Source of the DNA: Phycisphaerales bacterium
GTDB taxonomy: Bacteria > Planctomycetota > Phycisphaerae > Phycisphaerales > UBA1924
Length of the DNA: 64,000 nucleotides
Assembly: GCA_020845755.1 (NCBI GenBank)
Contig: JADLFE010000054.1
Coordinates: 1-64,000 of the forward strand
Reading direction: 5' to 3'
Within the stretch, counting starts at the first letter, position 1. Each line of letters begins with the position of its first letter. The position numbers and the translations under genes were made by a program. Below the pieces are notes generated by a model that worked only from the letters and a program-made list of their open reading frames with translations, was not told the origin of the DNA and made no database searches. This document shows positions 35,642 to 45,751 of this stretch, in pieces.

Positions 35642-35827
35642 CTCGATCATGATGCCGCGGCGCCGCGGCGAGAGCGAATAACGCCGGGCATGATCGGAGA
35701 GTGTGGTATTGACGGAACCTGCGGCGCTCCGTTTTTGTGGAAAAGGACGCCGCGCGATGGGTGACCGAAATCCCCTCGTGGGGAATTGTGTCCGCGCGGG
35801 CATGGCCCTGCCGATCGCGTTCTTCCT

Positions 35828-37054
35828 TCAGATCCGCTCCATGACCGGGAGCGGGCCGACCAGCGGGCGGAGGTAGTCGAGGTAGGCCTTCGACACGTCG
35901 CAATGGCCCTCGAAGAAATTGTGGGGCATGTGGCGAGTCTTGGCGGCGACGTCGGAGAGTTTGATGAGGTTGTACACGGGCTTGTAGATCTTGCCCTTGG
36001 CGCGGGTGATGGCGATCGAGCCGCTCATCTCGCCCTTGGCCGCGTGCTTCGCCGCCATCTTGCCCGCCATCCGCGCTTCCTTCGAGTCGATCGGCGAGGG
36101 ATCGGGCCAGCAGCGCTGCAGATAGCCGAATGTATCGGCGCGAACGCGGAGTTTCGAGCCCGGGAGTTTCAGGTTGTTCTTGACGTGGTCGGCGAGGGCA
36201 TCGCCCAGCGCTCCGACGCCCGAGAGCTGCAGGTTGCCGTGCGAGTCCTTCTCGAGGAACTTCAGGAGCGTGGCGACGATCGGCTCGCCGTTGGCGTCCT
36301 GGATGCCCTCGCTGACGGCGATCTGGCAGCGCCCGATCTTGCTGTAGACACGTTCGATGTCCTGGAGGAATCGCGTTGAATCAAAGGGGATTTCCGGGCA
36401 ATAGATGAGGTGCGGGCCGTTGTTTCCGGTGCCCTTGCCCGTGCCGCGTGCCAGCGCCGAGGCGGCGGTGAGGAAGCCGGCGTGGCGCCCCATGACGACG
36501 TTGATCTTCACGCCGGGGAGGCTGGCGTTGTCCATGGAGTCGGACATGAAGGCCAGGGCCTGGAAGCGGGCGGCCGAGGGGAAGCCGGGGGTATGGTCGC
36601 TCCCCATGAGGTCGTTGTCGATGGTCTTGGGGACGTGGAAGCAGCGCATCTCGTATCCCGCGCCGGCGGCGAGTTCGCTGACGATGCGGCACGTGTCCGA
36701 CGAATCGTTCCCGCCGATGTAGAAGAAATAGCGTGCGTTGATCTCTCTGCAGCGGTCGAGGATCCGGGCGCAGTACTCGGCGTCGGGCTTGTCGCGCGAG
36801 GAGCCGAGCGCGGCGCTGGGGGTGGCCGCGATGCGCTGGAGTCTGGCGGACGGGTACCTGGTGAGGTCGACGAACTCGCCCTTCACGAGCCCGTTCACGC
36901 CGTGACGCATGCCGTAGACGCGCTTCACGATGCCGCGCTTCACGAGGGTGGCGCGGAGTTCCTCGACAACTCCGACCAGGCTCTGGTTGATGACCGCGGT
37001 GGGTCCCCCAGACTGTCCGACCAGCGCCGCGCCCTTGCTCAACGTCTCCGCCAT
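35828..37054 (-). CDS. 6-phosphofructokinase, PPi-dependent type
   Basis: 408 aa. AALVGQSGGPTAVINQSLVG binds the phosphoryl donor, FYIGGNDSSDTCRIV covers the donor-selectivity region, CFHVPKTIDNDLMG is the catalytic loop and VVMGRHAGFL is diagnostic. Lys in PKTIDND (Gly in ATP enzymes) and Asn in GGND rather than the GGDG of ATP enzymes indicate pyrophosphate use. It makes fructose 1,6-bisphosphate, probably reversibly. AGGAAGGAA precedes ATG. Divergent from the large amidohydrolase gene. Confidence 0.85.
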   Translation of the reverse strand: MAETLSKGAALVGQSGGPTAVINQSLVGVVEELRATLVKRGIVKRVYGMRHGVNGLVKGEFVDLTRYPSARLQRIAATPSAALGSSRDKPDAEYCARILDRCREINARYFFYIGGNDSSDTCRIVSELAAGAGYEMRCFHVPKTIDNDLMGSDHTPGFPSAARFQALAFMSDSMDNASLPGVKINVVMGRHAGFLTAASALARGTGKGTGNNGPHLIYCPEIPFDSTRFLQDIERVYSKIGRCQIAVSEGIQDANGEPIVATLLKFLEKDSHGNLQLSGVGALGDALADHVKNNLKLPGSKLRVRADTFGYLQRCWPDPSPIDSKEARMAGKMAAKHAAKGEMSGSIAITRAKGKIYKPVYNLIKLSDVAAKTRHMPHNFFEGHCDVSKAYLDYLRPLVGPLPVMERI

Positions 37055-37298
37055 GACTCGATTCCTTCCTGCTCACACGGCTCGTTGGCCGCTGTTTGAA
37101 ATTGGATTCCAGAATTCAATCCGCCGCCCGGACTTCCCGTCGGCGACAGCGGCGAAACACCCCGCCGCCGCTCCTATGTCGAGCCAGAGCGTAGTCCGCC
37201 TTCACACCCCCTCGTCCGCTTTCCAGACCTCCTTGTCCGCGGCCGGCTCTTTGCAATATGGCGGCGCGGTGCCCGCCGAACCGGACATGTGCCTTTGG

Positions 37299-37304
37299 TA
37301 CACT
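37299..37304 (+). promoter_or_regulatory. -10 element (TACACT), near-leaderless spacing
   Basis: TACACT ends 8 nt before the ATG at 37,313, with only C and G between and no Shine-Dalgarno sequence. Confidence 0.45.
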
Positions 37305-37312
37305 CCGCCCCC

Positions 37313-40300
37313 ATGTCAACCCTTCGCGTTTCGTCGCTTCTCGCTCTCACGGTCGCCGCGTTCGCACCCTTCGCGCTGGCCCTGGAGTGGCCGGCCCAGC
37401 CGGCGGGTCAGCCCGCCGGAGCGTCGGTGGGCAAGCAGCCCCCCACTCAACCCCCCGTTCAGCCCAGCGCTCGCCCGCTCAACCCGCCGTTCAACGGCCC
37501 GCGGGTGACGAACCCCGCCGATCACGCGCTGGTGAACGCGACGGTTTACCCATCACCGGGCGTGGTGCTTCCGCACACGACGATCGTGGTGCGCGACGGA
37601 CTCATCACGCAACTTCTCGCGGCCGCACCCGGCCCCGATGGACAGGCGGGTACGCCGGACGACGTGCCCGCGCCGGCGCCGGCGGACTGCCGCGCCTGGG
37701 ACTGCACAGACCTGCACGTGTATCCGGGGTTCATCGAGCCCTATTTCGAGGTGGAGCCGACGGCGACGACCAACCGGCAGGGCGCACACTGGAACGCGCG
37801 CATCACGCCGGATGTCTCGGCGCAGAACATTGACGAGAACGCGGCGGGATCGCTGCGCCGGTTGGGATTCACGGTAGCGGGCTTGGTGCCGTCGCGCGGG
37901 CTGATCCGCGGCACGACGTCGGTCGTCTCGCTCGCCAAGCCGAATGAAGAAGCGAGCCTGGCGGTGTCGCCGGTGATCCGCGAGCGAGTGTACCAGGCGC
38001 TCTCGTTTGATTTCGGCGGATTCGGCGGCGGCGGGCCGCGCCAGAACCGCGAGGCGGGCGTGGAAACGCGCTGGGGTGGGTACCCGAGCTCGCTGATGGG
38101 CGCGATCGCGCTGATGCGTCAGACGCTGATCGACGCGGACTGGCAGAGCGCGTCGCGGGCGGCGGGGGTCTCGATCCCGATCAACTCGATCGATGCCCTG
38201 AATATTCCGACGAGGCAGTCGGCCCCGCCGCTCTTGTTCTCGGTGAACGACGAGCTCGACACGCTGCGTGCCATCAAGATCGCGCGCGAGTTCGATCGCC
38301 CGATCACGATTGTCGGCTCGGGCCTCGAGTTCCGGCGCCTGGGCGCGATCACCGAAGCGGCACGGAAGATTCCGGACGCGTCCAACGACGTGTCGTTCAT
38401 CGTGCCGCTGGCGTTCCCGGGCGCGCCGGATGTGTCGACGGTGGCGGCGACGGAGTCCGTGTCGCTGCGCGAGCTGATGAACTGGGAGCAGGGCCCGACG
38501 AACCTGCGCCGCCTCGACGCGGCCGGGCTGAATATCGCGCTGACCAGCTCCAAATCACGCGATCGCAACTCGTTCCATCGGAATCTCGCCAAGGCGATCG
38601 CGTATGGGCTTCCCGGCGAGCGGGCCCAGGCGATGGTGACGACGATCCCGGCGGCGCTGCTTGGGATCTCTGACACGCACGGCACGATCGCGCCGGGCAA
38701 GTCGGCCGACCTGGTGATCGCCGACAACCCGATGTTCACGCCGGAGTTCCCCAAGCTGCCCGAAGAGAAGCCGGCCGACGCGAAGAAGGACGGCGATAAG
38801 GCGGCGGATCCGAACGCCAAGCCGGGTGATAAGCCGGAGGCCAAGCCCGAGGAGCCCAAGCCGGAAGCAAAGCCGGCTGATGCGCCGCAGGACGAGCCGG
38901 CGCCGGGACGTCGCGGACGCGGGCGGCGCGGCGGAGGGGGCGGCGGCGGGCCCGGCGGACCTCCGGGTGGAGGCGATCGCGGCGCGGGCGCGCCGGCGGG
39001 AGACAAGGGCAAGCGGGCCACGATCCGCGAGGTGTGGGTCGATGGTCAGCGCCACGAGCTTTCGACGCGGCCCGTCACGCTGGAGGGTTACTGGTCGGTG
39101 AGCGTCAATCCCGCGGGACGGGAGATCGAGCGGGCGCTCCTGATCGACAAGGACAACGGCATCACGATCAAGCGCGGCGAGAAGACGGTCCGCGCGACCA
39201 AGACCAACTTCGACAACGCGCTCCTCTCGTTCACGTTCGACCACGGCGCGGTCGATTACCCGGAAGACAACGATGTCCATCCCGGCTTCTTCACGGTTTC
39301 GGCGGTGGTCGAGAGCGACGCGAGCGGCAAGCCGTCCGTGATGACGGGCGAGATCCTTTCGCCGGGCGGCGATCGCATCAGCTTTTCGGCGACGCGTCGG
39401 GCGACGCCGGCGATGCTGGGGTCCTGGCGCATCACCGAGGCCGACGGCGCGCCGCGCGGCGCGGAGGATGTCGACTCGCTGGTGATGGACCTCACGGAGA
39501 GCGCGGGCAAGGCGGCGCTCAAGCTCACGTTCACCAAGCCGGGGAAAGACGGCGGCGAGAAGACGACCACGGTCATCAACGCCGACGACGTGAAGATCGA
39601 GGGAGACAATCTGACGTTCACGCACGACCTCAAGCCGATCGGCGGCGAGGGGAGGTCGAGCGATGCGATCACGCTGTCGAACGACGCGCTGGTGGGCGAA
39701 TCAACGCTTCCCGACGGCGCCAAGCACAGCTACAAGGCCGCCCGTGTGCCGGCGAAGCAGCCCGCGGCGCCGCGGAACTCCGCCGATCCGTCGGGCGTGT
39801 ATCTGATGGTGTCGGTGGACGACAGGGCCGAGACGCTCAAGAAGGACGACGCGACGTTCATCGTGGTGAGCAAGGGCGGCGTGAAGCTGCACGCCAAGGG
39901 CGGCAAGGACTTTGCCGCGACCAACGCGAGCGTCGCCGCCGATCGCGTGTCGTACAGCGTCGACATGACGGAGCTCGGCGGGCAAGGGGTTGTGAAGGTC
40001 ACGGCGGCTTGGTACTCGACGCTGCTGATCGGCTCGATGACGGTGCCGGATGGCTCGCTCCACACGTTCAAGGCGGTGCGCGTGGGCGAAGGCGACGCGA
40101 TCCCGAAGTTTGAGGAGATCGATCGCGGGCAGTGCTTTGCGGCGGCGGTGCCGGAACTTCTGCCGATGCCGTTCGGCGCGTACGGATACATGCCGCAGGA
40201 CCAACCGGGGCAGGAGAACCTGATCCTGAAGAACGCGACGGTGTGGACCGGCGACAAGAACGGCGTGATGCAGAACGCCGCGGTGTGGATCAAGGACGGG

Positions 40301-41836
40301 AAGGTTCACTGGATCGGCCCGGCGGCCACGCTCGACGCTGGCGGGAGCGCGCTGGCCGATCTTGACGCGGCGCGCGTCGTGGACGCGACGGGGCTGCACA
40401 TCACGCCCGGGATCGTCGATTGCCATTCGCACACGGGCATCTCGCGCGGCGTGAACGAGGGCGGGCAGGCGGTGTCCGCCGAGGTGCGCATCCAGGACGT
40501 CACCGATCCTGATTCGATCTCGTGGTATCGCCAACTTGCGGGCGGCGTGACGGCCGTCAACAACCTGCACGGCTCGGCCAACCCGATCGGCGGGCAGAAC
40601 TGCGTGAACAAGAACCGGTGGGGCGCGGCGCACCCCGACGACCTGCACTTCGCCGGGCGCGATTCCTATTCGGACGCCAATCCGTTTGCGCCGACCGGCG
40701 GGCCGGAGGCGGCCTCGACGCGCGACGACAAACTCGTCCTGGCCGACAACAAGGTCATCCCCGGCATCAAGTTCGCGCTGGGAGAGAACGTGACGCAGGC
40801 CAACGGCTCGGGCTCGCGCTCGCGATATCCCGTGTCGCGCATGGGCGTGGAGGGTCTGATCCGCGACCGCTTCACGGCGGCGCAGGACTACATCAGGGAA
40901 TGGAAGGCCTACAGCGACAAGGTCTCGCCTCTCATGCGATTGCGGCTCGCGCCCGATGAACTCAAGCGCCGCATCGCGGAGATTCCCGCGCCGCACCGCG
41001 ACCTGGAGCTCGAGGCGGTGGCCCAACTCATCGAGCATCGCCGCCTGATCCACTGCCACTCGTACCGCCAGGACGAGATCCTCATGCTGGCGCGGCTGAC
41101 GCGTGACTTCGGCTTCACGCTGGGCACGTGGCAGCACAACCTCGAGGGCTACAAGGTCGCCGACGCGGTCAAGCAGTCGTCGCGCGGCGCCAGCGTCTTC
41201 TCCGATTGGTGGGCGTACAAGGTCGAGGTACAGGACGCGATTCCCTACGCCGGCGCGATCCTGCACGACGTGGGCGTGCCCGTCTCGTTCAACTCCGATT
41301 CAGACGAACTGGCACGAAGGCTGAACACGGACGCCGCGAAGGCGATCCACTACTCAAACGGCCTGCCGCCCGAGGAGGCGCTGAAGTTCGTGACGACCAA
41401 CCCCGCGTACCAACTGGCGATCGATGATCGGGTGGGAACGGTCGCGGTCGGCAAGGACGCGGACATCGCGGTGTGGTCGGGGAATCCGCTCTCCACCGGC
41501 TCGCGCGCGGTGCGCACGTTCGTCGATGGCAAGGAACTCTTCTCGATCGATCGCGACGCCAAGCTCCGCGCCCAGAACGCGGCAAACCGCCAGCGGATCA
41601 TCCAGAACATCATCAGGCTGGGCGAGGAAGCCGGGACCACCGCGGCCGCCGACGACTTCTTCTTTGCCGGAACGGCGAGCACCAGCGGCGGGGCGAATAC
41701 CGACACCTCCGGCCGCGGCATGCTCTCGAACTACCTGCTCGATCTGGCGCGGCAGGGGATCGACCCCGCGCAGATCAGGCCGCTGGACTGCGGGTGCGGC
41801 CTGACGGCGGATCTTCAGTACCTCCAGCAGCCGTGA
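37313..41836 (+). CDS. Secreted double amidohydrolase fusion with one degenerate half
   Basis: 1,507 aa from the ATG at 37,313, giving a signal peptide (STLRVSSLLALTVAAFAPFA). The N-terminal half (about 60-480) has the amidohydrolase layout but reads VYPGFIEPYFEVEP where active enzymes have HxH. A charged Lys/Pro/Glu linker (about 485-565) and beta-rich middle (about 565-950) follow. The C-terminal half (about 960-1,460) has ITPGIVDCHSHTGISRG with an intact HxH, RRLIHCHSYRQDEI, and FNSDSDELARRLN. So one pseudo-enzyme domain is fused to one probably active metal hydrolase of the imidazolonepropionase-like group. Substrate unknown. Confidence 0.75.
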   Translation: MSTLRVSSLLALTVAAFAPFALALEWPAQPAGQPAGASVGKQPPTQPPVQPSARPLNPPFNGPRVTNPADHALVNATVYPSPGVVLPHTTIVVRDGLITQLLAAAPGPDGQAGTPDDVPAPAPADCRAWDCTDLHVYPGFIEPYFEVEPTATTNRQGAHWNARITPDVSAQNIDENAAGSLRRLGFTVAGLVPSRGLIRGTTSVVSLAKPNEEASLAVSPVIRERVYQALSFDFGGFGGGGPRQNREAGVETRWGGYPSSLMGAIALMRQTLIDADWQSASRAAGVSIPINSIDALNIPTRQSAPPLLFSVNDELDTLRAIKIAREFDRPITIVGSGLEFRRLGAITEAARKIPDASNDVSFIVPLAFPGAPDVSTVAATESVSLRELMNWEQGPTNLRRLDAAGLNIALTSSKSRDRNSFHRNLAKAIAYGLPGERAQAMVTTIPAALLGISDTHGTIAPGKSADLVIADNPMFTPEFPKLPEEKPADAKKDGDKAADPNAKPGDKPEAKPEEPKPEAKPADAPQDEPAPGRRGRGRRGGGGGGGPGGPPGGGDRGAGAPAGDKGKRATIREVWVDGQRHELSTRPVTLEGYWSVSVNPAGREIERALLIDKDNGITIKRGEKTVRATKTNFDNALLSFTFDHGAVDYPEDNDVHPGFFTVSAVVESDASGKPSVMTGEILSPGGDRISFSATRRATPAMLGSWRITEADGAPRGAEDVDSLVMDLTESAGKAALKLTFTKPGKDGGEKTTTVINADDVKIEGDNLTFTHDLKPIGGEGRSSDAITLSNDALVGESTLPDGAKHSYKAARVPAKQPAAPRNSADPSGVYLMVSVDDRAETLKKDDATFIVVSKGGVKLHAKGGKDFAATNASVAADRVSYSVDMTELGGQGVVKVTAAWYSTLLIGSMTVPDGSLHTFKAVRVGEGDAIPKFEEIDRGQCFAAAVPELLPMPFGAYGYMPQDQPGQENLILKNATVWTGDKNGVMQNAAVWIKDGKVHWIGPAATLDAGGSALADLDAARVVDATGLHITPGIVDCHSHTGISRGVNEGGQAVSAEVRIQDVTDPDSISWYRQLAGGVTAVNNLHGSANPIGGQNCVNKNRWGAAHPDDLHFAGRDSYSDANPFAPTGGPEAASTRDDKLVLADNKVIPGIKFALGENVTQANGSGSRSRYPVSRMGVEGLIRDRFTAAQDYIREWKAYSDKVSPLMRLRLAPDELKRRIAEIPAPHRDLELEAVAQLIEHRRLIHCHSYRQDEILMLARLTRDFGFTLGTWQHNLEGYKVADAVKQSSRGASVFSDWWAYKVEVQDAIPYAGAILHDVGVPVSFNSDSDELARRLNTDAAKAIHYSNGLPPEEALKFVTTNPAYQLAIDDRVGTVAVGKDADIAVWSGNPLSTGSRAVRTFVDGKELFSIDRDAKLRAQNAANRQRIIQNIIRLGEEAGTTAAADDFFFAGTASTSGGANTDTSGRGMLSNYLLDLARQGIDPAQIRPLDCGCGLTADLQYLQQP

Positions 41837-41988
41837 TCACATCGTGTTCTCCTGCGTCTGTCGGGTGACAACCCGTGTCAACAGAGTTTCGACTTCACGG
41901 CGCTTCACTCAGTTCGTCTCTCCAGGTCCTGTCTCCGCTCTTTCCCCGCGACCTCCGCGTTGAAACGCCCTTGCTCTTGAGATCCACC

Positions 41989-43320
41989 ATGAACAAGTCC
42001 ACACCCGCCGCCATCCTCGCCTCGGTCCTTGTCGCCGCCAGCGCGTCGGCCCAGGACCTTGGCATCAAGGCCCCGCCGCAGTCGCGCCCCATCGCGATCA
42101 AAAACGCGACGATCCATCCGATCTCATCCGAACCGATCGCCGGCGGCATCATCGTCTTTGACAAGGGCGTGATCGTGGCGCTGGGGCCCGCCGACAAGGT
42201 CGACCTTCCCTCGGGCACGGAGGTCATCGACGCCAAGGGCAAGCACGTCTATCCCGGGCTGATCTCGTCGTATTCGCAGTTGGGACTCACGGAGTTTCCA
42301 CCGATCCGCCAGACGGTGGACTCGTCCGAGACCGGCAACGTGACGCCCGAGGCCCGTGCCGTCGCCGCGATCAACCCCGACTCGACGCTGCTTCCCGTCA
42401 CGCGCGCCAGCGGCGTACTCGTGGGCGCGATCTTCCCGACGGGCGGCACGATCTCGGGCCAGGTCGCGATCGTGAACTTCGACGGCTGGACATGGGAAGA
42501 GATGGCGATCACGCAGAACGCGGGTCTCTCGATCAACTGGCCCAACGCACGCCCCATCACCGCCTGGTGGAACACCACGCCGCGTGACGAGCAGGTCAAA
42601 CGCATCCGCGAGCAGTTGCAGTCGCTGAGCGACACGTTCCTGGCGGCCGCGGCGTACCGCGATCACAAGCCCGACCAGTCGGACATCCGCCTGGCGGCGA
42701 TGCAGGACATCCTGCCGGCGCAGGGCGAATCTCGCGTGGCGCAGAAACCGGTGTTCATCCGCGCGTCGGACGCGGATCAGATCTCGCAGTCGATCGCGTG
42801 GGCGATCGAGCGGAATCTCAGGCCCATCATCGTGGGTGGGCGCGATGCTCGTCTGTGCGTGGAATTGCTCAAGAAGCACGACGTGCCGGTGATTGTGCTC
42901 AACACGCATTCGCTCCCCAAGCGCGACGATTCGGCGTATGAGGAGGGCTACACGCTCCCGCGCGACCTGCAGAGCGCGGGCGTGCGCTGGTCGCTGGCGT
43001 GCGGCGATGACACCGCCCACGAGCGAAACCTCGCGCATCACGCCGCGTCGGGCCTGCCGTTCGGCCTGTCGCCCGACGACGCGATCCGCGGCATCACGCT
43101 GTCGGCCGCCCAGATCCTCGGTGTCGACAACTCCATCGGATCGCTGGCGCCTGGCAAGGCCGCGACGCTGATCGTGACCACCGACACGCCGCTGGAACTG
43201 ACGAGCGCGGTTACCAGCGCCTTCATCAACGGGCGTTCGATCGACCTGTCATCGAAGCACACCAAACTCAACGAGAAGTACCGCGAGCGCTACAAGCAGA
43301 TGGGGCTGATCCGGGAGTGA
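41989..43320 (+). CDS. Secreted amidohydrolase-family protein lacking the HxH motif
   Basis: 443 aa from the ATG at 41,989, which gives a signal peptide (PAAILASVLVAASASAQ). It resembles the N-terminal half of the preceding fusion: AIKNATIHPISSEPIAGGII, then HVYPGLISSYSQLGL where active members have a HxH, and a C-terminal SIGSLAPGKAATLIVTTDTP. The metal ligands are missing, so catalysis is doubtful. A partner role to the upstream protein, 152 bp away on the same strand, is a reasonable inference. Confidence 0.7.
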   Translation: MNKSTPAAILASVLVAASASAQDLGIKAPPQSRPIAIKNATIHPISSEPIAGGIIVFDKGVIVALGPADKVDLPSGTEVIDAKGKHVYPGLISSYSQLGLTEFPPIRQTVDSSETGNVTPEARAVAAINPDSTLLPVTRASGVLVGAIFPTGGTISGQVAIVNFDGWTWEEMAITQNAGLSINWPNARPITAWWNTTPRDEQVKRIREQLQSLSDTFLAAAAYRDHKPDQSDIRLAAMQDILPAQGESRVAQKPVFIRASDADQISQSIAWAIERNLRPIIVGGRDARLCVELLKKHDVPVIVLNTHSLPKRDDSAYEEGYTLPRDLQSAGVRWSLACGDDTAHERNLAHHAASGLPFGLSPDDAIRGITLSAAQILGVDNSIGSLAPGKAATLIVTTDTPLELTSAVTSAFINGRSIDLSSKHTKLNEKYRERYKQMGLIRE

Positions 43321-43498
43321 ACGCACGGCTCGGCGCGGGTGATGAAAGCTTCTTCCGCGCACCACCAGCGAGGTGAGACTAGGGCTCGCATGGAAGGGCG
43401 ATAGGGCGAAAGACCGAATGATCGATCAACTCGATCGCGAGTCTGACGAAACCGAAACGCCGCCGCTCGCCGCGGGTATCCTCTTGCAGAGGTGACCC

Positions 43499-44581
43499 AT
43501 GCTGAATCGGTGTGCTCGCACAGGCGTTCTCGTGGCAGCGATCTTCTCGCCCTTCGTGCTGGCGCAGGACAAGCCCGCCCAGCCGACCACCCAACCAAGT
43601 TCAAAGCCGCCCGCGCAGGCACCCGTGCCGACGCCCGCGGAATCCGCCGTGGCGCGCACGCAGCGCCAGGCCGCCGCCCTCGAATCGCTGGTCACGTCCG
43701 ATCTGGCGCACTCGTTCCTGGCTGCAACCGCCAAGCTCCCCGACCCCGGCGAGCGCACGCTGTATCGCAACCGCGCCAAGGGCGTAACGCTCGCCAAGCC
43801 CGCGTTCGACGCGCTCCCCGCCGATCAGCAGGCCGGTTATGAGCCGCGCCCCTGCACGCCCGACTTCTACTACGACACCAAGCACGGCTCGGCCCTCGTC
43901 TACTCGCGCGTCGTCGACCTGATCGCCAGGCACGCCAAGTTCGGCGCGAGCGACACGCCGCGACTCCTCGACTTCGGCTACGGCACGATCGGCCAACTCC
44001 GCCTGCTCGCCGAGTGCGGCTTTGACGCGCACGGCGTCGACATCGACCCCGACCTTGCCGCCCTCTACAGCGACCCCGCCGACACCGGCGCGGCTGGCAA
44101 GGGTCGCGTCGGCGTTCACCTCGGGCGCTGGCCGGCCGAGCCCGCGCTGGTCGCCGCGATCGGCAGCAACTTCGACGTCATCACCAGCAAGAACACGCTC
44201 AAGGCGGGGTACATCCATCCCGCGCCGCCCGCGGGCCAGACCGTCGACCCACGAAAGCTCGTGAAACTCGGCGTGGACGACACGACATTCCTGAAGAGCG
44301 TGCACGATTCGCTCAAACCCGCCGGGCTGTTTGTGATCTACAACATCTGCCCGGCCCAGAACCCGCCCGACAAGGAGTACATCCCGTGGGCCGACGGCAA
44401 GTCGCCGTGGTCGCGCGAGGAATTCGCCGCCGCGGGGTTTGAGGTTCTGGAGTTCGACGTCGAGGACCAGGCGTGGGTGCTGGATTGCTTCGGCAGGCTC
44501 GGCTACCTGGGCAACAAGCCGCGCGAGCAATCGGCCAAGGAGTACTTCTGCTGGTACACCGTTCTGAAGCGGAAGGACTGA
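43499..44581 (+). CDS. Secreted protein with SAM-methyltransferase-like fold
   Basis: 360 aa. A signal peptide (CARTGVLVAAIFSPFVLAQD) and a Pro/Gln-rich linker are followed by a Rossmann-type domain: PRLLDFGYGTIGQLRLLAEC for motif I, then AHGVDIDPDLAALY for the acidic loop. A distal LKSVHDSLKPAGLFVIYNIC resembles the C-terminal strands of class I methyltransferases. Motif I lacks the GxGxG pattern (GYGTIG). GAGGTG lies upstream. A methyltransferase outside the cytoplasm would lack SAM, so the domain may have another use. Confidence 0.6.
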   Translation: MLNRCARTGVLVAAIFSPFVLAQDKPAQPTTQPSSKPPAQAPVPTPAESAVARTQRQAAALESLVTSDLAHSFLAATAKLPDPGERTLYRNRAKGVTLAKPAFDALPADQQAGYEPRPCTPDFYYDTKHGSALVYSRVVDLIARHAKFGASDTPRLLDFGYGTIGQLRLLAECGFDAHGVDIDPDLAALYSDPADTGAAGKGRVGVHLGRWPAEPALVAAIGSNFDVITSKNTLKAGYIHPAPPAGQTVDPRKLVKLGVDDTTFLKSVHDSLKPAGLFVIYNICPAQNPPDKEYIPWADGKSPWSREEFAAAGFEVLEFDVEDQAWVLDCFGRLGYLGNKPREQSAKEYFCWYTVLKRKD

Positions 44582-44745
44582 ACTCCTGATCCCAGCCGAT
44601 CGTGCGAGACTCACGCCCGCGGATGGAAACCGTGCACCCGGAATCGCAGAGCATCGAAGTTTCCACGCGCGCCGATGCTCCCGCCACGCCCCAAGTTGCG
44701 TCTGCATCCTCTGCGTTCGGGATCTGAATCTTCAGCGCGAAGGCC

Positions 44746-45735
44746 TTACACCCCCATCGCCTCCGCCATCGCCTTGCCCATGTCGCCCGGGCTCATCGCC
44801 ACCACCACGCCCGCGCCCTGCAGGGCCTTGATCTTGGCGTCGGCCGTGTCGTCGGCCCCGCCGATGATCGCGCCCGCGTGCCCCATGCGTCGCCCCGGCG
44901 GCGCGGTACGCCCAGCAATAAACGCCGCCACCGGCTTGGTCAGTTTGCCGCTCTTGCGCGCCTCGGCGATCCACTTGGCGGCGTCGCTCTCGTCGCTCCC
45001 GCCGATCTCGCCGATCATCAGGATGCCGTGCGTGTCCTTGTCATTGGCGAAGAGGTCGAGGCAGTCGATGTGATTCAGGCCGCGAACGGGGTCGCCGCCG
45101 ATGCCGACGCACGAGGACTGGCCGAAGCCGAGGCTCGATGTCTGCCACACCGCCTCATACGTCAGCGTGCCGGAGCGGCTGACGATGCCGACGGCCTTGC
45201 CTCGCTTGGACTGGCTGACGTGCGTGTGGATGTAGCCGGGCATGATGCCGATCTTGCACCCTGCGCTGGTGAACTTCGACGCCGCCGTGCCGTCGCCGGT
45301 CTTGGGCCCGGGCGTGATGATGCCCGGGCAGTTGGGCCCGACGAGCGTGAACTTCCGCTGGGCCGCGGGAACGTGTGCCCCGCCGTTGAGTTCATCGATC
45401 AGCGCGCGACACTTGATCATGTCCTGAACCGGAACGCCCTCTGTGATGCAGCAGATAGTCGTGATGCCCGCCGTTGCGGCCTCCATCACCGCATCCGCAG
45501 CCCCGCCCGGCGGAACGAAGATCATGGTCGCGTTCGCGCCGGTCTCACGCACCGCCTGTTCGACCGTATCGAAGATCGGCAGGCCGTTGGGATCCTTGGT
45601 CCCGCCCTTGCCGGGCGTGACGCCGCCGACCATCTTGGTGCCGTATTCGAAGCACCCCTTGGTGTGTACGGCCCCGAAGGCGCCGGTGATCCCCTGGCAG
45701 ATGACGCGAGTTTCGGCGTTGATGAGAATGGGCAT
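44746..45735 (-). CDS. sucD: Succinyl-CoA ligase, alpha subunit
   Basis: 329 aa from the ATG at 45,735. It forms succinate and ATP/GTP from succinyl-CoA in the TCA cycle with the beta subunit SucC, which is not in the window. [20 protein letters not shown] binds Co[13 protein letters not shown] is typical, and the phosphorylated His lies in [15 protein letters not shown]. It is slightly longer than most SucD (about 290), mainly by an insert near residues 140-180. The upstream frame is rejected. Confidence 0.9.
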   Translation of the reverse strand: MPILINAETRVICQGITGAFGAVHTKGCFEYGTKMVGGVTPGKGGTKDPNGLPIFDTVEQAVRETGANATMIFVPPGGAADAVMEAATAGITTICCITEGVPVQDMIKCRALIDELNGGAHVPAAQRKFTLVGPNCPGIITPGPKTGDGTAASKFTSAGCKIGIMPGYIHTHVSQSKRGKAVGIVSRSGTLTYEAVWQTSSLGFGQSSCVGIGGDPVRGLNHIDCLDLFANDKDTHGILMIGEIGGSDESDAAKWIAEARKSGKLTKPVAAFIAGRTAPPGRRMGHAGAIIGGADDTADAKIKALQGAGVVVAMSPGDMGKAMAEAMGV

Positions 45736-45740
45736 GCGGG

Positions 45741-45746
45741 AGCGTA
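45741..45746 (-). promoter_or_regulatory. -10 element (TACGCT) of sucD, leaderless spacing
   Basis: On the minus strand TACGCT ends 5 nt before the ATG at 45,735. Confidence 0.35.
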
Positions 45747-45751
45747 GTGCG

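Noticed and set aside
35727..35757. GC-rich hairpin between the convergent CusF-like and PFK genes as a terminator
   Set aside because: Arms pair well but there is no T run on either strand after the stem; position is suggestive, evidence too weak.
39701..41266. 521-codon minus-strand frame inside the amidohydrolase gene
   Set aside because: Shadow frame of a clearly coding region.
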